This document shows, piece by piece, positions 54,846 through 64,000 of a stretch of DNA of 64,000 bases (positions are counted from its first letter, which is position 1; each line of letters opens with the position of its first letter). The translations under genes were made by a program, and so were the position numbers. Location of the stretch: positions 39,512,306 through 39,576,305 of the forward strand of contig CM036755.1 in assembly GCA_020796225.1 (NCBI GenBank), given 5' to 3'. The notes under the pieces were generated by a model. The model worked only from the letters and a program-made list of their open reading frames with translations, was not told the origin of the DNA and did no database searches. The stretch comes from Arion vulgaris. Taxonomy: Eukaryota > Mollusca > Gastropoda > Stylommatophora > Arionidae.

Positions 54846-55144
54846 GAATTTACTACTAAGGACTGGACACCACATTGGTGTGTAAATCCAGCCTACTGCC
54901 ATTATGATACAGCAACACACTAAACCTACACTGTAAGTGAGAGCTGATGTCCAGTAGTGGTCAAACTAGGCAATCACCTTCCACATCTACAGACACCTAC
55001 TTATAAAACACAGAAGAACTAGGATGTGAGAGCCAGGCTGCATCGGCACCACTTCTAATAATCAATAGTCCATGGATTTTCTTCTTTCTTTCTTCAACTC
55101 CAAACTTCAATCTCTCTCTCTTATTAAAGCTATATTTTCACTAC

Positions 55145-55405
55145 ACTTGAAAAATGAAAATCGTGGCATATCCTTTACAGGATGTAGCCATCAACCACAG
55201 TAAACAACTCGTTGATTTTTCTAGGCACCACTTGTACATTCAGTAGTTTGCCATTGCTTTCTGAACAGTGATTTCTATTTTTACCTTTTGTAAAAATCCC
55301 ACGGAAACGAATTTGCTTCCAAACTTGCCCACAGGAGAGTTTGAACCAGGCACGCTTGGGTTGTGATTGAGCTTACTACGCTACGCTACAGACGCTGTCT
55401 CACTA
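55145..55405 (-). mobile_element. SINE-A copy, full length
   Basis: Inverted: body at 55.15-55.30 kb, box B complement GAGTTTGAACCAGGCACG near 55340, head ending GTAGCGTAGCGTAGTAAGC in complement. Confidence 0.85.
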
Positions 55406-55526
55406 TAGTTAGTTTACCTAATAATCATCATTTCCATCCACTAATACCTTAGTTGTGAAACTACAACAGGTTTAGCAAACCAATAGGGGATTAAATTGTT
55501 CACAAGAATCTGCTGTAGATATTTTG

Positions 55527-56385
55527 AAAGAACTAATTAAAATCTATCAAAGATTGGAACAACAACACATGTGATGAAAGAACTAATTAAAATCTATCAA
55601 AGATTGGAACAACAACACATGTGGTGAAAGAACTAAGTAAAATCTATCAAAGATTGGAACAACAAGACATGTGACGAAAGAACTAAGTAAAATCTATCAA
55701 AGATTGGAACAACAAGACATGTGACGAAAGAACTAAGTAAAATCTATCAAAGATTGGAACAACAACACATGTAACGAAAGAACTAATTAAAATCTATCAA
55801 AGATTGGAACAACAAGACGTGGTGAAAGAACTAAGTAAAATCTATCAAAGATTGGAACAACAAGACATGTGACGAAAGAACTAAGTAAAATCTATCAAAG
55901 ATTGGAACAACAAGACATGTGACGAAAGAACTAAGTAAAATCTATCAAAGATTGGAACAACAAGACATGTGACTGAAAGAACTAAGTAAAATCTATCAAA
56001 GATTGGAACAACAACACATGTAACGAAAGAACTAATTAAAATCTATCAAAGATTGGAACAACAAGACGTGGTGAAAGAACTAAGTAAAATCTATCAAAGA
56101 TTGGAACAACAAGACATGTGACGAAAGAACTAAGTAAAATCTATCAAAGATTGGAACAACAACACATGTAACGAAAGAACTAATTAAAATCTATCAAAGA
56201 TTGGAACAACAAGACGTGGTGAAAGAACTAAGTAAAATCTATCAAAGATTGGAACAACAAGACATGCGGTGAAAGAACTAAGTAAAATCTATCAAAGATT
56301 GGAACAACAAGACATGCGGTGAAAGAACTAAGTAAAATCTATCAAAGATTGGAACAACAAGACATGTGACGAAAGAACTAAGTCG
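55527..56385. repeat. 50-bp minisatellite, about 17 copies
   Basis: Unit GAAAGAACTAAGTAAAATCT plus ATCAAAGATTGGAACAACAAGACATGTGAC split across the array. Variants alternate (CTAATT/CTAAGT, AACACATG/AAGACATG, GACGTGGTG), with runs of three-unit blocks repeated as larger units. Not CRISPR: no unique spacers. Confidence 0.93.
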
Positions 56386-56469
56386 CAAATAAACCTGACT
56401 AAAACAGCTATACACGCCAGATAAATGACTAAAATCGGAACATGGAATATCTGTGGCTTCAGAAATAAA

Positions 56470-56695
56470 GTTGACTCAAATGGTTTGGCCACTTGGTGAG
56501 AATGAACCCGAATACACCAGTTGCAAGAGCGTACAACCTGAAAATGGAATCATCAAGAGGAAGGGCAGACCAAGAAAAAGATGAATTGATGGAGTTAGAG
56601 ACATCTTAAAACACAATAACAATGCATTTCAAGTGACCGATCATGCACTATCTAGGAAACCATTCATCGGTTAAACCTGCTACACCTAACAACAA
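56470..56695 (+). pseudogene. RTE-like LINE tail
   Basis: Reads KWFGHLVRMNPNTPVARAYN then LKMESSRGR, the same family as the minus-strand element at 52.1-52.7 kb. Confidence 0.8.
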
Positions 56696-56960
56696 AAAAG
56701 GCCCGCCTGCCAAGCATGTGTTCGTGGCGCGTTTGACGAGCGGGTGAGAAGCCCCTGTGAGTGCGGTTCAATTTCACGGGCTGGCAGAAAAGCCAAAAGT
56801 TCTCCAGATTTACGGTGTTCATGGCACCGAACCGAAGGGTTACGATGTCCATGGCACTGAGCCAAAGACCAGAAAGCTCAAGTGCTCCTGTTTTTTAAAA
56901 AAAATGACAAAACAGGGCAAAAAGCAGAGAAAGACGAAAGAAAGAATACCGTAGCTATGA
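56696..56960 (+). other. GC-richer unassigned segment with short frame
   Basis: Contains CGTGGCGCGTTTGACGAGCG and two copies of the phrase GTYCATGGCAC with GAACCGAAGGG/GAGCCAAAG. A 65-codon frame repeats VHGTEPK three times. Base composition differs from its surroundings. It could be a fragment of another mobile element. Confidence 0.35.
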
Positions 56961-56964
56961 TAAT

Positions 56965-57545
56965 GTAGATGAGATCGAGATCCTAGTTCTATCAGAAACG
57001 GACAATATAACGTAGGTCCTGTGTTCAAGCTGAGCAAGAAAAAGAACACTTGGTAATTGAAAAATCAGTAAGAGTAAGCTGCAAAGTTGCTGTCCATGCA
57101 AATTCAATAAGACTTAAAATTTAATTACAACACAACTGTTCACTATCTTCAAAATTACATCAGGGACCCTCACCGGTGATACAGTTTGCTCACTGCTGCA
57201 CGCCAGTGTGTTGTCGGGGTCTGCAAGGAGGAGAGGGGGAGGGGGGGGTAAATAATAGCAAAACTGCGACCTACAAGGTATGTCATAAGAAGAGGCGACT
57301 GAGGTAGGGACTTAGGGAAACTACCCTAGTAAATAAAAGCATAGCAGAAATAGGATGTGCTGGCCTGGCCTACTTGTAGACGAATAACTGGCACAATGTA
57401 CAATAGCTCTTAGGTTTAGATCACATACAAATCACAAAGAGTGGTCGATATGGAGAGTTCGAAGAAGTTCACTACTGCTGAGATCTTTCTGTGCAAGAAA
57501 GAGATCAGACTTAATATGGTTATTTACACAAAGTAGGACAACTTA
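56965..57545 (+). mobile_element. SINE-B interrupted by inverted SINE-C
   Basis: SINE-B runs to CTCACTGCTGC (57199), is interrupted by an inverted SINE-C (about 57203-57468), and resumes with CACTACTGCTGAGATCTTTC at 57470. Confidence 0.8.
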
Positions 57546-57689
57546 CATGTGAGAGAGAAATTACAAAGGACTATTAGGGTGGCAAAGTTCTTGAGACAAG
57601 CTATTTGATGATGATAACACTAAGCATGGTAGCTATACCCAGAGAGGTTTCAGTGTTGCTAATCCTACTCAAGGGTACTTAGCTAGGCC

Positions 57690-58195
57690 AAGAGCACTGT
57701 CAATAGTATGAGGAAGTTACTGACATCCAAAAAAATTACAAACAGGTTAAAAATGAGAATGATCAAATGCTATGTATACCTTATATTAATGTATGGCTCG
57801 GAAACATGGACAATGAACAATCCCATGAAGAAGACAGAATTGATGCATTTGAGATGTGGATATATAGAAGAAAAGGCAGGGTTTCATGGACAGAAAAACA
57901 GACAAATAAACAAGTTTTAGGAAAACTAGGCACGAAGAAACAACTATTAAGAGAAATAAAATTCAGACAAGTAAAGTATTTTGGGCACATAAAAGACATG
58001 ACACCTTGATAAAATCTTTACTAGAGGGGAAAGTTGAAGGGCGAAGAGCAAGAGGAAGGCCGAGAGATAAGTGAGAGGAAATTTTTTTAAATGGACAGGA
58101 TATAGTCTGGCTGAGTGCAACACCAAGACAAAAGACAGAGGATGCGGGAGATTCATTGCAGCCAACCTTCAATGCGGAGACAGCACCTGATGATG
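57690..58195 (+). pseudogene. RTE-like LINE 3' region
   Basis: Encodes KKITNRLKMRMIKCYVYLIL-MYGSETWTM, then after a frame change VSWTEKQTNKQVLGKLG and KFRQVKYFGHIKD. It ends near AAGACAGAGGATGCGGGAG and a GATGATGAATC tail. Confidence 0.85.
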
Positions 58196-58554
58196 ATGAA
58201 TCCTACACACTGACATATACTGAGGAGTTGGCGTTAACATTGGTACAGCGTGAAAAAGAATGAAAGACCAAATATGCAAAAAGTTTGCCTAACTGGCATG
58301 TTAGAGTGCTGGACACTGTTAGATTTGTTGAGTCGAGGATTGGAGCATCTATGGGTATGTCTGGGGTGCTATGATGATAGGCCTCATATAACAGCTATAA
58401 CAATTCCAAATTTTCCCCCTAATTCAGAAATTATGGGTTTCCTATGGATGCTGGAAAATTAATTTACTGGGATCTGAACATCAGCAGCTGGTATGTAAAT
58501 ACAGCTAACTGCCACAGAGCAATGCAGACCACCAAGAAAGAACTAACATCTTCA

Positions 58555-58775
58555 TCAAGTAGCTTGTCCCTTCCGGAAGTTGGCTCCCATCACAGCAGTC
58601 CTGAAAAACTCTCTGTTCTGTGCAAGTTGACCAGCGTCCAGTCATTCTCAGATTGTCAGTGACATCTTGCACCCATCATCTTCTAGGTGTTCCTCTCGTT
58701 CTTCGTCCAGGCACCATTCCCTCCAGCATTATTTTCTCTAGACACTCATGTGTTGTTTGATGTGTATAAAATATT
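58555..58775 (-). pseudogene. LINE fragment
   Basis: Same family as 53.97-54.24 kb. Confidence 0.5.
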
Positions 58776-58839
58776 TTATGATTAATATCACAAGAAAGAA
58801 ATTGTGGTTTTCTTTTTTATACATGTTCTTTGATTCTAT

Positions 58840-59105
58840 CTTCTTCTTTGGACGATCCATATCAACCACTTGTTAAACCACTCTTTGTGATCTGTATGTG
58901 ATTCAAGCCTAAGAGCGACTATACGTTGTGCCAGTTATGTGTCTACAAGTAGGCCAGCACATCTGATTTCTTCAATGCTTTTTATTTAATAGGGTAACTT
59001 CCCTAGGCCCCTACCTCAGTCACCTCTTACAACATACCTTGTAGGTCGCAGTGCTACTATTCTTTGCTCCCCTTGTGGGAGGGACTCCCGGCAGCACACT
59101 GGTGT
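58840..59105 (+). mobile_element. SINE-C copy
   Basis: GACGATCCATATCAACCACT to GACTCCCGGCAGCACAC, all blocks present. Confidence 0.8.
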
Positions 59106-59640
59106 TTATTTTATGATTTCAATAAGGACAGATGTGAGAAATGAGAAAATCAACATTCTATTTTGTGCAGGCTTGTTTCTAATCCAGCACATGCAGCAGA
59201 TGGGGTGGAGGTGGGGCCTTGGAGGCTGACTCAGTCATATAATAATAGATCAGGCCCTAGCTGGAGAAGTGTGGAGATAAGGAAAGGAGAGAGTGGGGGC
59301 AGGGAAGTTAGGCTGGTAGTGGTTGCAAAAAATTGAAGTGGCAGGAGAGAGAGAGAGAGAGAGAGAAAGGTGGGGGAGGGGACTCTTGGAAGCACTATCA
59401 CTTTATTGATTGCTTTAGTGTGAAGGCATACAAGAAATGAAGGCTAAAAAGAGAGAAAAATGAGAAGAAAAGAAAAAAAGATTAGTCAGTGCCAAGTAGA
59501 GAGTTGAATGTTTCAAGAAAGGTGGAATGTGTGAGAAGGAAAAGTGTGTCAGATTGAAATAGAGAATACACAAACAAAACATATAGTTTTGCAACAACTA
59601 CTTGTCAGCACAGTAAATATTTGGTGTGAATACAGGAGAG
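59106..59640. other. purine-rich stretch without gene
   Basis: G+A-rich sequence with a (GA)n run at 59347-59366. Nothing codes convincingly. Confidence 0.5.
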
Positions 59641-59940
59641 GGAGAGACTAGAAGGGATAGATAGAACAGTGTGGATAGATAGAACAGTGTGGATATATAG
59701 AACAGTGGGGATAGATAGAACAGTGGGGATAGATAGAATAGATGGGATAGACATAATAGATGGGATAGACAGAATTGATGGGATATACAGAATAGGATAG
59801 ATAGAATAGATTAGATAGAATAGATGGAATAAATAGAATAGATGGGATAAAAGAATAAATGGGATAGACAGAATGAGAGATTAAAGAATAGACAGAATAG
59901 ATGAGATAGACATAATAGGTGGATAGACAGAATAAAATAC
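59640..59940. repeat. GATAGA-type degenerate minisatellite
   Basis: Units of about 19-22 bp such as GATAGATAGAACAGTGTG and GGATAGACAGAATAGAT, about 15 copies with many changes. Confidence 0.85.
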
Positions 59941-60274
59941 ACTGTAGAAGAAAAGCTTTATAGACTGATGTGAAATAGAAGGTTTCAAGACAGAAAGAAT
60001 TTGTAGAAAAAGGACATCATTGGAAAAATCAAGAAAGCAAATCAAACTTTTGCCATGTTCAATATAATCTGAAATGCCAAAAGGTTAAACGTTAAGAACA
60101 CAACTTAAAATATATAGAAGCAGTGTCCTGGGGGTGTTATTGCAAAGTAGTGAGTGCTGGAAATTGACCTACAACATCATACACAAGCTGGAGATATTTC
60201 AAAATGAATGTTTAAAAGAATGTTGCACATATTCTGGTCAAATATAATATCAAATGACAAGCTTTTGATTGATT

Positions 60275-60550
60275 GATTTGATAGGACCATCATCATTGCA
60301 CTACGGTGAGTAACCACATGTGCTCCAATATCTTTCTTACACAGGAAGATCTCAGCTGCAGTACACGAACTCTGTAATACCAGCGAGGGTCTCCGATGTA
60401 ATTTTGAAGATGGTGAAGATATTTTTGTAGTAATTTTATTTTTAACCTTTTCTAATGAATTTTGCCTGGGCAGCAGCTTATCAGCCTGCTCTTCTTGATT
60501 TCGAACTGCCAAGAGTTCTCTTACATGCTCAACATGAACAAAGGACCTAG
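60275..60550 (-). mobile_element. SINE-B copy, head missing
   Basis: Minus orientation; contains GGACCATCATCATTGCACTA and GAACTGCCAAGAGTTCTCTT. Confidence 0.75.
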
Positions 60551-60699
60551 GTGAAAGTATCTCACTCAGTTGTACACTCTTGCAATTGGTGTAGTCGGGT
60601 TCCTTCTCACCAAGTGGTCAAACGAGTTCAGTCCCTAGTTTTCAATGAATCTAAAAACAGGTGTTGTCCTGTTTTCTAATTTCTTTATGGTCTCTTACA

Positions 60700-60985
60700 T
60701 CTTCTTCTACCTTGAACGCTTCATATTGAACACTTCATATTGAACGCTTCATATTGAACACTTCATATTGAACACTTCATATTGAACGCTTCATATTGAA
60801 CGCTTCATATTGAACACGCTGTGTGATTTGTATGTAATCCTAAGAGCAATTGTACATTTTGTCAGTTGTGTGCCTACACGAGTAGCTTCCTAGATCCAAC
60901 ATTAGTCAACTCTTCGACATGCCTTGTAGGTCGCAGTGGTACTATTCTTTGCTTCCCTTGCAGGCCCTAGCACCACAAGGGTGAA
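60700..60985 (+). mobile_element. SINE-C copy with 14-bp expansion
   Basis: The 5' word CTTCATATTGAAC(A/G) is repeated about seven times (60718-60818) before the usual TGTGTGATTTGTATG block. Confidence 0.8.
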
Positions 60986-61219
60986 GAAGCATATGAATGT
61001 AGTGAGTCGAGTCAAGAGTCGAAGCTACCATATAAAGATTAAAAAAACTAATTTCTAAAGTAAACTGTCTTCAATCATTAGACAGAGAAACATGATCAGA
61101 TAGCTGTGGCCTAAAAGTTGAGAGCGTCCAAATTGTCAGTGCCGACAATGTGAGTGACTACATGGGTTACAGAGCGTTTAAACCTGTTCTTAGCGTCTTT
61201 TAATTACTTGAAACTAGGT

Positions 61220-61565
61220 CTGCATGTCTTCTTCAATTGGTTTTATTTTTGTGCTAGGGCATACAGTGAAAGGGAAAATTAAAGCTCTGATAGGCTTGCA
61301 GGTATCGCTGCTGTAAACAGTATGCTAACAAGACCAGGCTGATATTCTAAATTCCCTAGGGAAGAGAGGATGTGTAAATGATTCAAGTAATAGTAGAGAA
61401 TCTACAACCCTAACCAGACTGCAAGAATTCCAAGTCAAATGTGGTGTAATAAGAACACAATACAGGTAGTCAGAGAAGAATTGTAAACCAACAAAGAAAC
61501 AGCGTCATTAGTCACCACATGCTGAGAGACATACTGAGGAAACAGAAGCACTTATGATATTCAAC
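61220..61565 (+). pseudogene. LINE RNase H remnant and 3' end
   Basis: Closely related to 50.82-51.23 kb (AGAGAGGATGTGTAAATGAT) but with the RNase H motif damaged. Confidence 0.6.
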
Positions 61566-61614
61566 CATTACTAAAAAATTAGTGGTGTTACCCCAGGTTA
61601 CTAGAGCGCTCGCC

Positions 61615-62150
61615 TCTCTTGTATGCTAGGTATGGACTTGGTTATCATCAATCTATGGATACCATCACACTGTGGCATACCAGGAAACGAGAGAGCACAC
61701 AAATTAGCTACGGAAGGAGCAATACAGGAACAAAGGAATCAAATAATCACTTTCCAAGAAATGAAAACGCTCATCAAGGTCATTAGAAAAGAAGACCGGG
61801 AAAGAGCCAATTACCACTATCTAGATAGAGCCAGACAGATGATACTGCTTCGGCTCAGAACTGGACACAACAGACTGAAAAGACACACAGATTAAAACTA
61901 GTTCCATCACCCACATGTGCAAGTGGACAGACAGCCGAACACATCCTGCAAGACTGTCACCTGATGAATCAACTGTGAAAAGAACACTGGCCAACAGAGA
62001 CAGACATCAACACAAAGCTGTTAGGAAGCCTTGATGAACTAACAAACACACATCGTACAATAACATACATCCAGAAAACTGGACTCATTGTGTAGACATT
62101 GAACATCAGCGAACAAGACTAAAGAGAAGATCCTCAATCTCTGTCATCTC
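61615..62150 (+). pseudogene. LINE RNase H domain fragment
   Basis: A 90-codon frame encodes INLWIPSHCGIPGNERAHKL-ATEGA (RNase H end) and LLRLRTGHNRLKRHTD. Then come Cys-containing remnants (CASGQTAEHILQDC, read across shifts). The same order as 14.60-14.90 kb defines a second LINE lineage, different from the RTE-like ones. Confidence 0.85.
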
Positions 62151-62344
62151 ATTTAACAAGTATTATGATCTATTATGATATCATTTCAATAGTATATGTT
62201 GGGGAGGAGAGTATCTCTCCACTTACTCAGACAATGATGAGAAATGAAAGGGCAGATAAATTAGCTGGAGTGGTATCCAATGTAAGGGAGAGAAGTATGG
62301 ACAATGCCGACATATGCTGAAACAGAGAGTTATTGAACAGCATA

Positions 62345-62885
62345 ATAATTAAGATGCAGTGACCTACCAGCTGACACCATTACTACAACACGCAAAGGTC
62401 AAGATGGATGTGAAAGGACAGATGATTAAAAGTATTTTTCTACTAACACTTTGTTACCAATGTCAAACTTGGTCTCTTACAGCAACACATCACAGAAAGC
62501 TAACCATGTGTAAAAGGAAATACTTGAGGAAGGAGGTGTGGGTCAACAAGAAAGATAAGACTATGAAACAAGGACAACGGAAGTTGAGTGGAAATAACTT
62601 CATCCACCGAATACATTGAAAGACAAATGCAGTGGTTTGGACATTTAATGAGAAAGGAATACAACTAACCACCAATAACATACAGAATAAAAAGAGATCA
62701 TGTACTAGAGCCAAGGGAAGATCGTGAAAAAGATGAATGGACTATATCAAGATCACACTAAATAAACACGGATTTAACACAAGGACGACTCATCTGGCCC
62801 TGGGACGCAAATTAAAGCTCCCATGCTTAAAAGCAAAAGTGGGCAACCAATTCCATCATCCACCTGGGGAAGGACAATAATTAAG
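62345..62885 (+). pseudogene. RTE-like LINE 3' half
   Basis: Encodes TYQLTPLLQHAKVKMDVKGQ, LCYQCQTWSLTATHHRKLTM, then a shifted tail ending in the CCATCATCCACCTGGGG sequence seen at 4.78 and 10.02 kb. Confidence 0.8.
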
Positions 62886-63919
62886 ATAAGGGGTTAAGAG
62901 TGGACCAACAGGCTGTTGTTGTCTACTGGGAAGAAAGAGAAGATATGCCAACCAAAATACTACTTGGGTACAACAAGTGTTTGAACATTTTTTCTTCTGT
63001 ATGCATGCATTGAGCGTAGGTATAGCATCCCAAAACAGCACCTCTGAAGTCGGCGAAGGCCCGCCTGCATAGCGAAGGACACCAGTCAAATGGTAAAGCA
63101 GGCTTTCACGCAAAATTCAGTCAGAAGGGCCATATCAGGCATCATGACTATCCCCTGAATTCACAGCGGACGAATGCAAAAGAAGAAGCACTTCAGAACA
63201 ACCTTTGCTTTCCGTATCACCAGTGTTCCTTGCTATTCAGACAAACTTTACCCCGACTTCAGTGGTAGTTGTAATTTATATCCCCAAGTAAAGAATCAGG
63301 TATCTCATGTAGTCCAATCGCATACCGTGTGCACACTGAAAATTTTTGACCAAAATACTTGAACTCTGGATTTTCCACGTTATCTGCCACTGTTAGAACA
63401 TTGAGATGTCTCTTCTAATGGAGGATGAAGCATGGGCTTTTACAAAACGCGAGGATGTCGATCACAAGAGCTGAACACAGTTTTATTTTTGTTTCAAGAC
63501 ACCAGGTGACAATGTAACTTTGATTTTGACAGAAATAACGAGTAAGAGAAAGCATACTAATGTCTACTTTAAAAAATTAAAATTTTCGGTAGCTTTTTCA
63601 GATCTTAGAGTATGAAGTCACTTCTAGACCCTAGTGTGCAGGATCAATTCCTTTCCTCATATGTGAAACGTTGAGTGTGAGATTTAACCCACATCCCTCG
63701 TGTCAAAGTCGATAGGCAAACGCTTATGTATTACTAATCCATCCCACTAATGTCTACTTTAACATTTAATATACAGGTCTGTCATATTATAATATGAATC
63801 AAGAGTATCAGGTTAGACCTATCTAGGACTGGTTTTAAAGTCAACTGACCGTACATAATGACATATCCTGTTCTTAGTGGCTCTCTTTATTTTTCTTCCC
63901 CTTCAACTTAAACAATTTG
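62886..63919. other. no recognisable gene
   Basis: I searched for the missing REV3L first exons here and saw none. Short frames only; 63650-63745 has a tRNA-like TTTAACCCACATCCC that may be a SINE head in complement. Confidence 0.4.
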
Positions 63920-64000
63920 TAGACAGACATTGAATCCCACTGTGGGGTTGAACCTAGACCATGCGTCTAAGACGAACACCTAACCACTACACTGCCGTGG
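63920..64000 (-). mobile_element. tRNA-like SINE head at window end
   Basis: The minus strand reads GGCAGTGTAGTGGTTAGGTG (box A) and CTAGGTTCAACCCCAC (box B) about 30 bp apart, as in a tRNA-derived SINE promoter. The segment is cut by the window edge, and the strand toward lower coordinates has no matching tRNA 3' half. Confidence 0.6.

Noticed and set aside
55527..56385. Regular direct repeats resembling a CRISPR array
   Set aside because: Units are contiguous with no unique spacers, the genome is eukaryotic, and no cas genes are present.
60177..60512. 111-codon minus-strand frame
   Set aside because: Largely covers a SINE-B copy; no domain recognised.
63926..64000. Functional tRNA gene
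   Set aside because: Boxes A and B are present but acceptor stems do not pair and the sequence is cut at the window edge; a SINE head fits better.

Overview
The window is eukaryotic and repeat-dense. It carries one recognisable host gene on the minus strand, spread over fourteen exons between about 51.7 kb (upstream end) and 7.5 kb (downstream end). The translated exons match, in order and with compatible splice phases, the DNA polymerase zeta catalytic subunit REV3L (translesion synthesis). The matches cover the conserved N-terminal region, the long poorly conserved middle, both REV7-binding motifs, and the start of the polymerase B-family core. The first coding exons are not found to the right, and the exonuclease-like and polymerase exons lie past the left edge. 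Codon choice, short exons with GT-AG borders, RTE-like LINEs, Penelope elements and several tRNA-headed SINE families suggest an invertebrate. A mollusc, perhaps a gastropod, is my best guess; this is inference only.

Layout from left to right. 1-7.5 kb is intronic debris: tandem SINE heads, a mariner-like element, LINE RNase H relics and minisatellites. 7.5-11.6 kb holds three REV3L exons. 11.7-16.7 kb is an intron with LINEs, SINEs and a TTAA-bounded foldback element. 16.8-28.9 kb is a central exon of about 12 kb, roughly three times the human equivalent. It contains five families of internal amino-acid repeats and about nine single-base frame breaks, mostly in homopolymers. 28.9-32.2 kb is an intron with a 36-bp satellite split by a LINE and a Penelope hairpin. 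32.2-51.7 kb carries eleven small exons separated by introns full of SINEs, LINEs, Penelope fragments and a piggyBac-like element. 51.7-64 kb is upstream intron or flank made almost entirely of repeats.

The unusual features are: the giant repeat-bearing REV3L central exon with its recurrent S-[LM]-[KS]-D-[IR]-L motif; minisatellites that tandemly duplicate REV3L splice sites at three separate exons; a Penelope GIY-YIG coding fragment whose 3' tail contains a hammerhead-ribozyme-like core; and three unrelated families of TTAA-bounded inverted-repeat elements. No bacterial-type operon, CRISPR array or complete second gene is supported.
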